Notes under the pieces: generated by a model
What the model saw: only the letters and a program-made list of their open reading frames with translations
Told to the model about the DNA's origin: nothing
Databases searched by the model: none
Origin: Bacteroidales bacterium
GTDB lineage: Bacteria > Bacteroidota > Bacteroidia > Bacteroidales > UBA932
DNA: 12,687 nucleotides
Reading direction: 5' to 3'
Assembly: GCA_017548805.1 (NCBI GenBank)
Contig: JAFYZE010000261.1
Location: 1 to 12,687, forward strand
Made by a program: the position numbers and the translations under genes
In this document: positions 1 through 6,905 of the stretch, piece after piece
Numbering within the stretch: the first letter of the stretch is position 1
How the letters are laid out: every line of letters begins with the position of its first letter

Positions 1-27
1 ACCATTACTTTCTTGATATCGTTCCTT

Positions 28-1110
28 CTAGGCATTTTGCTGTTCCTCCATCATTTCAATGAACCTGTCGAAGAGATAGACGTTGTCCTGCGGGCCGGGG
101 GCCGACTCCATGTGGAACTGGAAGCCGATGACCTTGTCCTCCTTGTTCTCGAATCCGAGGACATAGCCCTCGGGCACCGCTGCATGGGTGGCCGTCAGAG
201 CCGTTCCTTCGACCGTGTCGAAGCGGTAACTCTGGTTCAGGACGCCGATGTTGATACGGCCGGTGGCAAGGTCCCTGACCGGGTGGTCGCCGTGAACGCC
301 GCAGCCCATGGGGACGAGGGCGGCGCCGTAAGCGAGGCCTATGGCCTCCATGCCGAGGCCTATACCGAGGACTGGCCTGCGGCCCTTGAGCTCCTCGAAG
401 AGGCTGCGGACCTCAGGCGCCTCGAATGCCGATGCGGGGCCGTTGGACAGCAGTATGCCGTCGGGGTTGAAAGCCAGGATATCCTCAGCCGAGGCATTGA
501 ACGGGACGATAGTTACATTGCAGCCGCGCTCCTTCAGGTGGCTGATGATGCTGTACTTGATGCCGCAGTCCACCGCCACGACATGGTACTTGTGGCCGGA
601 GGTGCGGGTGACCCAGCGCTTGCGGCAGCTGACGCGGCGGACGATGTCCTTCGGACGCTCCGCCGCCGCTATGAGGGCGAGAGCCTCCTCCTTGGGCATG
701 TCAGCCTCCACGATAGCTGCCATAGGGCGTCCCGTGTCGCGGATGATCTTGGTGAGCATCCTGGTGTCCACGCCGCTCAGGCAGGGGATGCCCCTCTCCT
801 CGAGTTCTTCCTCGAGTGTCTTGGTATAGCGGAAATTGCTGGGCGTATCGCAGCACTCCCGGACCACCAGTCCTCCTATGCTCGTGATGCGGGATTCGAA
901 ATCCTCGTCGGTGATGCCGTAATTGCCGATGAGGGGATAGGTCATGACTACGATCTGCTCGGCGTAGGAGGGGTCGGAGATGATCTCCTGGTACCCGACC
1001 ACCGAAGTGTTGAAGACGATTTCGCAGACCCTGCGGCAGTCGGCCCCGAAGCCGATGCCGTAGAACTCCTGACCGCTTTCCAGTACAAGTTTCTTTTCCG
1101 GTCTTTTCAT
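28..1110 (-). CDS. carA: Carbamoyl-phosphate synthase small subunit, glutaminase site degenerate
   Basis: This is the small (glutamine amidotransferase) subunit of carbamoyl-phosphate synthase, 360 aa. It normally hydrolyses glutamine and passes ammonia to CarB for arginine and pyrimidine synthesis. The N-terminal CarA domain is typical (VFNTSVVGYQEIISDPSY at 32-49, TYPLIGNYG at 57-65, GVDTRMLTKIIRD at 113-125). The class I amidotransferase domain (about 176-355) is recognisable but altered. The nucleophile motif GICLGHQ reads GIGLGME, with Gly251 (codon 358-360) replacing Cys. The oxyanion motif GPGDP reads GPASA (224-228), and QNHGY reads LNQSY (291-295). His333 and Glu335 of the triad remain. 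Family knowledge says such a protein should not hydrolyse glutamine; it may still support ammonia-dependent synthesis as CarB's partner. I chose the ATG at 1110 because it overlaps the pyrC stop as ATGA and gives MKRPEKKLVL; an upstream in-frame ATG at 1179 lies deep inside pyrC. The identity is very sure; loss of glutaminase activity is inferred. Confidence 0.95.
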   Translation of the reverse strand: MKRPEKKLVLESGQEFYGIGFGADCRRVCEIVFNTSVVGYQEIISDPSYAEQIVVMTYPLIGNYGITDEDFESRITSIGGLVVRECCDTPSNFRYTKTLEEELEERGIPCLSGVDTRMLTKIIRDTGRPMAAIVEADMPKEEALALIAAAERPKDIVRRVSCRKRWVTRTSGHKYHVVAVDCGIKYSIISHLKERGCNVTIVPFNASAEDILAFNPDGILLSNGPASAFEAPEVRSLFEELKGRRPVLGIGLGMEAIGLAYGAALVPMGCGVHGDHPVRDLATGRINIGVLNQSYRFDTVEGTALTATHAAVPEGYVLGFENKEDKVIGFQFHMESAPGPQDNVYLFDRFIEMMEEQQNA

Positions 1111-2387
1111 TTTGTCAAGTTGTTGTATATGACTTTTCCGTCCTTGAAGGTCATGAGGACCCTGCCGCGGACTTTCCATCCGTCGAACGGGGTCGACCTG
1201 CCCTTGGACAGGAATGTGTTGCTGTCAATCGTAAATTCGTTTTCCAGGTCGAGGACCGCGATATCCGCGGGCTGGCCCGGCTCAAGGGCCCCACCGATGC
1301 GGAAAATGCGCCTCGGCGCAGTGCTCATGGCTTCCACGAGGCGTTCCAGGCTTACCTTTCCCGTGCGCACGAGGGAAGTGTAAAGGACGGGGAAGGACGT
1401 CTCCAGGCCGACGATGCCCATGGCGCTGCCGGCGAGGCCGCGCGACTTCTCCTCCGCCGTATGCGGGGCATGGTCGGTTGCGATGGCGTCTATCGTGCCG
1501 TCCAGAAGCCCTTCGAGCAGGACTTCGCGGTCTTCCGCGCTTCGGAGGGGAGGATTCATCTTGAAACGTCCATCCTCCTGCAGGTCATTCTCGCAGAGGA
1601 CGAGGTAATGGGGCGCGGTCTCGCAGGTGACGTTCACCCCGCGGGCTTTGGCCTTCCGAATGAGTCCGACGCTTTCCTTCGTGGAAATGTGGCAGACATG
1701 GTAGTGGCATCCCGTCTCTTCGCAGAGTTCCAGGTCGCGGGCGATCTGGCCCCATTCGCTCTCGGAGCAGATGCCCTTGTGGCCGTGCATCGCGGCGTAG
1801 CGGCCGTCATGGATGTAGCCGCCGCGCAGTAGCGAGTTGTCCTCGCAGTGTGCGGCGATGATGACATCCTCGCGGGCCGCGGCCTCCATGGCGCTCCTCA
1901 TCATGGCTTCGTCCTGGACACCGCTCCCGTCGTCTGAGAAAGCGACGCAACTACCTTTAAGCGTCTTGAAATCCACTAGTTCCAATCCCTTGCGGCCTTT
2001 AGTGATCGAGCAGTAGGGAAGTACGGAAATAACGGCGTCGCGGTCAATGGCGATCTGCTCTATGGCCAGTGTTTCCGGACTGTCGGGAACAGGGTTGAGA
2101 TTGGGCATGGCGCATACAGCGGTGTAGCCACCGCGCGCCGCCGCCATGGAGCCAGTCCGTATGGTTTCCTTGGCCGTGAATCCCGGCTCGCGGAAATGCA
2201 CATGTATGTCTACGAATGCCGGAACGACGGTCTTGCCTGCAAGGTCGATGACCTCCGCCCCGTCAGGGACGGGCAGTCCGGGACGGATGGCCTCGATACG
2301 GCCGTCCCGGACCAGTATGTCTCCGGTCGTCCTTTGCGCTCCCGCGACTATTTCCCCGCCTCTAAGCAGGATGGTGTTTCCAGCCAT
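1107..2387 (-). CDS. pyrC: Dihydroorotase, type I
   Basis: Zinc amidohydrolase that cyclises N-carbamoyl-L-aspartate to dihydroorotate, the third step of cytosolic UMP synthesis; 426 aa, the usual length for the long type I family. Visible metal and substrate motifs: HxH in DIHVHFREPG (His62, His64), the SDDG loop (Asp152/Asp153, typical of type I enzymes that use Asp rather than a carboxylated Lys), AHCED (His180), CHIST (His233), NPPLR (Asn278, substrate loop), and ATDHAPH (catalytic-region Asp305). The C-terminal part returns to the small beta-sandwich (GQPADIAVLDL near 371-381). It is the first structural gene of the minus-strand operon and overlaps carA by four bases, implying coupled translation. 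The start ATG follows a T-rich stretch with no Shine-Dalgarno. A leader ORF and terminator lie immediately upstream, so expression is probably set by attenuation. The domain looks complete and nothing in it is odd. Confidence 0.97.
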   Translation of the reverse strand: MAGNTILLRGGEIVAGAQRTTGDILVRDGRIEAIRPGLPVPDGAEVIDLAGKTVVPAFVDIHVHFREPGFTAKETIRTGSMAAARGGYTAVCAMPNLNPVPDSPETLAIEQIAIDRDAVISVLPYCSITKGRKGLELVDFKTLKGSCVAFSDDGSGVQDEAMMRSAMEAAAREDVIIAAHCEDNSLLRGGYIHDGRYAAMHGHKGICSESEWGQIARDLELCEETGCHYHVCHISTKESVGLIRKAKARGVNVTCETAPHYLVLCENDLQEDGRFKMNPPLRSAEDREVLLEGLLDGTIDAIATDHAPHTAEEKSRGLAGSAMGIVGLETSFPVLYTSLVRTGKVSLERLVEAMSTAPRRIFRIGGALEPGQPADIAVLDLENEFTIDSNTFLSKGRSTPFDGWKVRGRVLMTFKDGKVIYNNLTK

Positions 2388-2392
2388 GCAGC

Positions 2393-2422
2393 AAAAAAAA
2401 AGACAACCTCGACAGGTTGCCT
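2393..2422 (-). terminator. Intrinsic terminator (attenuator) just before pyrC
   Basis: On the minus-strand RNA the 5' arm AGGCAACCT, loop GTCG and 3' arm AGGTTGTCT form a 9-bp stem with one G-U wobble (bases 2420 and 2403), followed directly by eight more Us; the full T run is nine. On the plus strand the same position is an A-C mismatch, so the structure is better on the minus strand. It ends 5 bases before the pyrC ATG and the leader-peptide stop codon touches its base. The position and the lack of any gene upstream to terminate point to an attenuator controlling pyrC-carA. Confidence 0.8.
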
Positions 2423-2507
2423 AAATAAAAAATAATAAAGGGAAAACAATGCAGTCATCGGTAAGCCCGAAGCTTGAATGGCCGATTCTGTGCATGTATC
2501 TCTTCAT
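2421..2507 (-). CDS. Putative 28-aa leader peptide of the pyrC operon
   Basis: A short ORF of 28 codons plus TAG lies between the pyr promoter and the terminator. It starts with MKRYMHRIGH; a second in-frame ATG is codon 5. It ends with the residues FPLLFFI, encoded by UUC CCU UUA UUA UUU UUU AUU, then UAG. The last 30 bases of the ORF contain 20 Us. The stop codon overlaps the first two bases of the terminator stem, so a ribosome that has caught up to the stop would cover the 5' arm and block hairpin formation. This is the geometry of the E. coli pyrBI leader (pyrL), where slow RNA polymerase in a U-rich tract at low UTP lets the ribosome close the gap. I see no competing antiterminator stem. 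The predicted start of transcription is only about 12 bases upstream of the first ATG. There is no direct evidence of translation. Alternative: an amino-acid (Phe/Leu) sensing leader. Confidence 0.65.
   Translation of the reverse strand: MKRYMHRIGHSSFGLTDDCIVFPLLFFI
2457..2486 (-). promoter_or_regulatory. Possible pause hairpin inside the pyr leader
   Basis: On the minus-strand RNA an outer stem (AUCGG with CCGAU) encloses an asymmetric internal loop (CCAUUC against A) and an inner stem (AAGC with GCUU, loop UUCGG). It lies inside the leader ORF just upstream of the U-rich tract, where pyrBI-type leaders carry a pause structure. The pairing is visible; the pausing role is inferred. Confidence 0.45.
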
Positions 2508-2522
2508 CTGTCCAAATTTGTG

Positions 2523-2555
2523 CAAAGTTAATGCTAATCCGCTGATAATTCCAAA
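2523..2555 (-). promoter_or_regulatory. Bacteroidota-type promoter of the pyr leader-pyrC-carA operon
   Basis: Reading the minus strand, TTTG (2555-2552) is followed after 21 bases by TAACTTTG (2530-2523), matching the Bacteroidota consensus TTTG / TAnnTTTG. Transcription should begin near 2519, about 12 bases before the leader-peptide ATG and about 130 bases before pyrC. Confidence 0.75.
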
Positions 2556-2575
2556 CAATCCCCGCAAAAAATATT

Positions 2576-2590
2576 AACACCGAAGGTGTT
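2576..2590. repeat. Short inverted repeat between the divergent promoters
   Basis: AACACC and GGTGTT are perfect inverted copies separated by GAA, placed between the two -33 elements. It may be an operator shared by both operons. On the minus strand it is followed shortly by a run of six Ts, so it could also act as a weak terminator of stray minus-strand transcription. The symmetry is plain; the function is unknown. Confidence 0.4.
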
Positions 2591-2620
2591 GAAAACTTTT
2601 CTAAGAAATTTTAAAAAGGT

Positions 2621-2652
2621 TTTGGGCAGGTCCCGGAATAGTTGTAACTTTG
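2621..2652 (+). promoter_or_regulatory. Bacteroidota-type promoter of the pur operon
   Basis: TTTG (2621-2624), a 20-base spacer, then TAACTTTG (2645-2652) matches the Bacteroidota consensus. The -7 element is identical to that of the divergent pyr promoter. Predicted transcription start near 2656, giving a 5' leader of about 38 bases before purE. An AT-rich stretch (2590-2618) lies directly upstream. Confidence 0.8.
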
Positions 2653-2693
2653 TGACTTGTTGTTAGTGTCCTTTTTATACCAGACCTTTTTGC

Positions 2694-3164
2694 ATGAGCA
2701 AGGTAGCGATCATCATGGGCAGTGCGAGTGACTGGGACGTCATGTCGCCTGCATGCTCCACTCTGGAGGAGTTCGGCATCGAGTATGACAAGCGGGTCCT
2801 CAGCGCCCATCGCAATCCCGGCCCCCTGGCCGAGTATGTATCTTCCGCAAGGGAGAATGGTTTCGACATCATCATCGCCGGCGCCGGAGGAGCCGCACAC
2901 CTTCCTGGCGTCATCGCGGCCTTGACCACCCTCCCCGTCATCGGGGTGCCGGTGAAGTCCAAGGCCCTCAACGGACTGGATTCCCTGCTCTCTATCGTTC
3001 AGATGCCCTCCGGGATTCCCGTTGCGACCATGGCTATCGACGGCGCCCGCAATGCTGCCCTCTACGCCGTCGCCATACTCGCCCTCAACGACCCCGGTCT
3101 CTCCTCCAAACTTGAGGAGTTCCGTAAGCGCCAGAGCGACAAGGTCCTGAATACTGTGATTTAA
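2694..3164 (+). CDS. purE: N5-carboxyaminoimidazole ribonucleotide mutase, PurE class I
   Basis: PurE converts N5-CAIR to CAIR in purine synthesis; 156 aa, normal for the small octameric enzyme. The phosphate-binding start reads [10 protein letters not shown] (8-17), the catalytic loop SAHRNP (37-42, His39), and the Gly-rich core [11 protein letters not shown] (62-72). [20 protein letters not shown] follows at about 96-115. The Arg in SAHR favours class I (N5-CAIR mutase) over class II (SAHK, direct AIR carboxylase); class I normally needs PurK, which is not in this window. The usual Thr of SAHRTP is Asn here, a mild change. ATG 2694 has no Shine-Dalgarno and follows a pyrimidine-rich leader. 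It is the first gene after the pur promoter and is separated from purL by a terminator-like hairpin, unlike the tight junctions downstream, so it may be made in higher amounts than the rest. Confidence 0.96.
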   Translation: MSKVAIIMGSASDWDVMSPACSTLEEFGIEYDKRVLSAHRNPGPLAEYVSSARENGFDIIIAGAGGAAHLPGVIAALTTLPVIGVPVKSKALNGLDSLLSIVQMPSGIPVATMAIDGARNAALYAVAILALNDPGLSSKLEEFRKRQSDKVLNTVI

Positions 3165-3167
3165 CGA

Positions 3168-3207
3168 TATGCCCACCACGCCTGCACGCCGGTGGGCATA
3201 CATTTTT
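3168..3207 (+). terminator. Terminator-like hairpin between purE and purL
   Basis: TATGCCCACC (3168-3177) and GGTGGGCATA (3191-3200) form a perfect 10-bp stem with a 13-base loop, followed by CA and five Ts (3203-3207). It begins 3 bases after the purE stop and ends 7 bases before the purL ATG. The T run lies only on the plus-strand side. It probably gives partial termination, or a processed and protected purE mRNA end. I see no separate purL promoter between it and purL. Confidence 0.7.
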
Positions 3208-3214
3208 CTTGAAT

Positions 3215-6200
3215 ATGACGAACAAAAGAATCTTCGTGGAGAAGCGGGAGCAGTTCCGCGTCGAAGCATCAAGCCTGCTGGCAGAGTTCAACGAAAACCT
3301 CTCGCTCAGTCTCAAGTCCCTGAGGCTCATAAATGTATATGACCTCTTCGGATTCTCTGACGAGCTGTTGGAGCAGTGCCGGTATAGCGTTTTCGGCGAG
3401 GTGGTGACCGATACGGTCTCCGATTCCTGCCCTCTTGACGGCAAGAAATACATCGCCGTGGAATACATCCCCGGCCAGTTCGACCAGCGCGCTTCGTCGG
3501 CCGTGGACTGCGTCCACCTTATCGATCCCGCCGCGGAAGTCGAGATAAAGAGCTCGCGCCTGCTGGTTTTCGATGACGGGACCGACGAGGAGACGCTTGC
3601 CCGCATAAGGCATTATTTCATCAATCCCGTCGAGTGCCGTCCCAAGGACCTCGGCGTGCTGTCGCTCAGCGAGAAGGCCGACGTCAAGCCGCTTGAGGAC
3701 CTCAGCGGCTTTACCGCGATGCCCGAGTCGGAGTACGACGCTTTCCGCAAGGAACACGGACTGGCGATGAGTCACGACGACCTTGGCGAGGTCGTGAAGT
3801 ATTTCAAGGGCGAGGGCCGCGATCCCTTCGAGACCGAGCTCCGTATCCTTGACACCTATTGGAGTGACCACTGCCGCCATACGACATTCACTTCCGAGAT
3901 CGAGGAGATCACCGTGGATGACTCGTTCATGCGCGGTGAGTTCGAGGATTCCCTCAGGATGCTCCACAGCATGCGCAAGGAGCTCGGAAGGGAGCACAAG
4001 AGCTTCTGCCTGATGGAGCTCGCGACCATCGGAGCCCGCTGGCTGCGCGCCCATGGCAAGCTCGACGACCTCGAGCAGAGCGAGGAGAACAACGCCTGCA
4101 GCATCTACGTCAACGTCGATGTGGACGGACAGCAGGAGAAATGGCTGCTCCAGTTCAAGAACGAGACACATAACCATCCTACCGAGATAGAGCCTTTCGG
4201 AGGCGCTGCGACCTGTCTTGGCGGCGCCATCCGTGACCCACTTTCCGGCCGCGCCTATGTCTATCAGGCCATGCGCGTGACGGGCGCCGGCGACATCTGC
4301 GCCAAGGTCGCGGACACCATCCCCGGCAAGCTGCCCCAGCGCATGATCAGCCGCAAGGCAGCCGGAGGTTATTCCAGCTATGGCAACCAGATAGGCCTCG
4401 CCACTACCCACGTCCGCGAGATTTACGACGAGGGATATACCGCCAAGCGCATGGAAATCGGCGCAGTGGTCGGAGCCGTCAAGGCATCCAATGTGCGCCG
4501 TGAGAGCCCCGCGCCCGGCGATGTCATCCTCCTGCTCGGAGGACGCACCGGCCGCGACGGCATCGGCGGCGCCACCGGCTCCTCCAAGGAACACACCGAG
4601 GCGTCGCTCGAGACTTGCGGCAGCGAGGTCCAGAAGGGAAATGCCCCTGAGGAACGTCAGCTCCAGCGTCTCTTCCGTCGCCCCGAGGTCACCCGCCTCA
4701 TCAAGAAATCCAACGATTTCGGTGCGGGCGGTGTGAGCGTAGCCATCGGCGAGCTTGCCCCCGGACTGGATATCTATCTCGACCGCGTCCCGACCAAATA
4801 CGCCGGCCTCAACGCCACCGAACTCGCGATCAGCGAGTCCCAGGAGCGCATGGCCGTCGTAGTCGAGGCTGCTGATATGGAAGCTTTCATGAAGCTCTGC
4901 GCCGTCGACAATATCGAAGTCACCCATGTAGCTGACGTCACCGACAGCGGCCGCATGCGCATGTTCAATGTGGGCACCAAGGTCTGTGACCTTACGCGCG
5001 AATTCATCGACAGCGCCGGCGCCAAGCATTACGCCAAGGCCGCCATCGCCGCGGTCGAGGACCGCGATCCTTTCGTCCTCGAGCCTGCAGGCGATACGCT
5101 CGCGGAGCGCATGGAGAGCGTGATGGGCTCCGCCAATGTCGCTTCGCAGAAGGGCCTCGTGGAGATGTTCGACTCCACCATCGGCCGTTCAACCGTGCTG
5201 ATGCCTTACGGCGGCCGCCGTCAGGCCACTGAGACTCAGGTCTCCGTCCAGAAACTCCCGGCCGACGGTCATACCGACACCGCCAGTGTCATGGCTTTCG
5301 GATACAATCCCGAGATAGCCAGTTGGAGCCCGTACCACGGCGCCGCATATTCCGTGGTTGAGGCTTGCACCAAGGTCGCCTGTTCCGGCGCCGACTGGTC
5401 CGGAATGCGCTTCTCGTACCAGGAGTACTTCGAGCGCATGACTTCCGACCCCCATACCTGGGGCAAGCCGCTTGCCGCCCTGCTTGGCACGATCAAGATG
5501 CAGGCGGCCCTCGGACTGCCGTCCATCGGCGGCAAGGACTCCATGAGCGGTACGTTCGAGCATATACATGTGCCTCCCACCCTCGTTGCCTTCGGCATCA
5601 CCACCGTGGATGCAAGGACTGTCATTTCCCCCGAGTTCAAACAGCCCGGTCACAGCATCTACCTCCTCAGGCACAACCCTCTTCCCAATAGGATGCCTGA
5701 TACCGAGGCGCTTGCCGCCAACTGGACATTCCTCCGCGAGCAGATCCTCGCGGGCAATGTGGTGTCGGCCTGGTCCCTTGGATACGGCGGCATCGCCGAG
5801 GCGCTCGTGAAGATGTCGATGGGCAATGCCCTCGGAGTGGACGTATGCGTCCCCGAGAAGGAGCTCTTCTCGCTTGGCTACGGCTCCGTTGTGGTTGAGA
5901 CCACCGGAGCCTTGAAATCGCCTGCAGCTATCCTGCTCGGCGGTGTGACGGCCTCCGGCATCCGCATCAACGGCGAGACCATGTCCCTTGACAGCCTCGA
6001 GGCGGCCTATACCAAGCGTTATGCGAAGCTTTATCCTCCGAAAGTCCGTCCGGCCTTCGACGAGCCCGCTCCCGAAGTGAAGGAGCATGCTTTCGATCCC
6101 GCCAATATGGTGTATCCCGGTGAGAGAGTCGAAAAGCCGATAGTCTGCCTTCCGGTATTCCCGGGCACGAACTGCGACTATGACACCGCCAAGGCGTTCC

Positions 6201-6901
6201 GTAACGCCGGTGCCGAAGTACGTCCTTTCGTGTTCCGCAACCTCACCCCTGAGGATGTGCTCGGTTCCATCGACGCACTTGCGGAACGGATAGGGGAGTG
6301 CCACATCCTGGCCTTCTGCGGCGGATTCTCCTCGGGAGACGAACCTGACGGCAGCGGCAAGTTCATAGCCGACGTCATCGGCAATGCAAAGGTCGGCGCC
6401 GCCATAGCCGCCCTGCAGGCGCGCGGCGGCCTCATCCTCGGCATATGCAACGGTTTCCAGGCTTTGGTCAAGAGCGGCCTGCTGCCTTACGGCAAGCTCG
6501 GCTGCGTCACTCCGGACTCGCCTACGCTCTTCCGCAACGACATAAACCGCCACATCTCGCTGATGGCTACCACGGAGGTGGCTTCGGTCAATTCCCCCTG
6601 GCTTGCAGGCCTTTCCAAGGGAGACCGCCACTCCATCGCTTTCAGCCATGGAGAGGGCAAGTTCGTCGTCAGCGAGGAGCTCGCCCGCGCGCTCTTTGCC
6701 AACGGGCAGGTGGCCTTCCGTTATGTCGACAACCCTAACGGCTCGCATTATGACATCGAGGGCATCCTCAGCCCCGACGGCCACATCCTCGGCAAGATGG
6801 GCCATTCCGAGCGCTACGAGGACAACCTGTTCAGGAATATCGCCGGCAATTGCCGGCAGCCTCTCTTCGAGAATGCAGTGAACTATTTCAGAAACAAATA
6901 G
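3215..6901 (+). CDS. purL: Phosphoribosylformylglycinamidine synthase, single-chain
   Basis: Converts FGAR, ATP and glutamine to FGAM. One chain of 1228 aa carries all parts that are separate PurS/PurL/PurQ in Bacillus. Order: N-terminal PurS-like region (about 1-150); linker with YWSDHCRHTTF (215-225); synthetase core with NETHNHPTEIEPFGG (316-330, nucleotide/metal binding) and a second AIRS-like half; class I glutaminase domain from about 976 (PGTNCDYD 983-990, GGFSSGDEPDGSG). The glutaminase triad is intact: Cys1078 in GICNGFQ, His1197 and Glu1199 in GHSER. The sequence style (DEPDGSGKF, GHSER) resembles the clade II form of Clostridia, streptococci and Bacteroides rather than E. coli PurL (1295 aa). 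I chose ATG 3215; an in-frame TTG two codons earlier is less likely. purC begins 4 bases after the stop. Its intact triad contrasts with CarA and PurF in the same locus. Confidence 0.97.
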   Translation: MTNKRIFVEKREQFRVEASSLLAEFNENLSLSLKSLRLINVYDLFGFSDELLEQCRYSVFGEVVTDTVSDSCPLDGKKYIAVEYIPGQFDQRASSAVDCVHLIDPAAEVEIKSSRLLVFDDGTDEETLARIRHYFINPVECRPKDLGVLSLSEKADVKPLEDLSGFTAMPESEYDAFRKEHGLAMSHDDLGEVVKYFKGEGRDPFETELRILDTYWSDHCRHTTFTSEIEEITVDDSFMRGEFEDSLRMLHSMRKELGREHKSFCLMELATIGARWLRAHGKLDDLEQSEENNACSIYVNVDVDGQQEKWLLQFKNETHNHPTEIEPFGGAATCLGGAIRDPLSGRAYVYQAMRVTGAGDICAKVADTIPGKLPQRMISRKAAGGYSSYGNQIGLATTHVREIYDEGYTAKRMEIGAVVGAVKASNVRRESPAPGDVILLLGGRTGRDGIGGATGSSKEHTEASLETCGSEVQKGNAPEERQLQRLFRRPEVTRLIKKSNDFGAGGVSVAIGELAPGLDIYLDRVPTKYAGLNATELAISESQERMAVVVEAADMEAFMKLCAVDNIEVTHVADVTDSGRMRMFNVGTKVCDLTREFIDSAGAKHYAKAAIAAVEDRDPFVLEPAGDTLAERMESVMGSANVASQKGLVEMFDSTIGRSTVLMPYGGRRQATETQVSVQKLPADGHTDTASVMAFGYNPEIASWSPYHGAAYSVVEACTKVACSGADWSGMRFSYQEYFERMTSDPHTWGKPLAALLGTIKMQAALGLPSIGGKDSMSGTFEHIHVPPTLVAFGITTVDARTVISPEFKQPGHSIYLLRHNPLPNRMPDTEALAANWTFLREQILAGNVVSAWSLGYGGIAEALVKMSMGNALGVDVCVPEKELFSLGYGSVVVETTGALKSPAAILLGGVTASGIRINGETMSLDSLEAAYTKRYAKLYPPKVRPAFDEPAPEVKEHAFDPANMVYPGERVEKPIVCLPVFPGTNCDYDTAKAFRNAGAEVRPFVFRNLTPEDVLGSIDALAERIGECHILAFCGGFSSGDEPDGSGKFIADVIGNAKVGAAIAALQARGGLILGICNGFQALVKSGLLPYGKLGCVTPDSPTLFRNDINRHISLMATTEVASVNSPWLAGLSKGDRHSIAFSHGEGKFVVSEELARALFANGQVAFRYVDNPNGSHYDIEGILSPDGHILGKMGHSERYEDNLFRNIAGNCRQPLFENAVNYFRNK

Positions 6902-6905
6902 ATAC

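Noticed and set aside
1..5. Minus-strand ATG followed by GT at the window edge, possibly the start of carB
   Set aside because: The position after carA is suggestive, but five bases cannot identify a gene.
1111..1179. Upstream in-frame ATG (1179) for carA
   Set aside because: It would add 23 residues deep inside pyrC with no family similarity; the ATG at 1110 gives the normal CarA N-terminus and an ATGA overlap.
13..1383. Long plus-strand ORF (456 codons) opposite carA and pyrC
   Set aside because: It is the complement of two well-recognised genes; the GC-rich codon pattern leaves the opposite frame open. No family is recognisable in it.
2464..2585. Two CCGAAG hexamers resembling the core of the Bacillus PurBox
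   Set aside because: The core should be CCGAAC in paired, inverted copies about 16-17 bases apart; these are about 115 bases apart and one lies in the leader hairpin.
3209..3214. TTG start for purL
   Set aside because: ATG at 3215 is two codons on and a more likely start; TTG would add only two residues next to the terminator T run.
6797..6811. HSER in place of HPER in the PurL glutaminase domain
   Set aside because: His and Glu of the triad are kept, and GHSER appears to be normal for this PurL clade, so it is not a defect.
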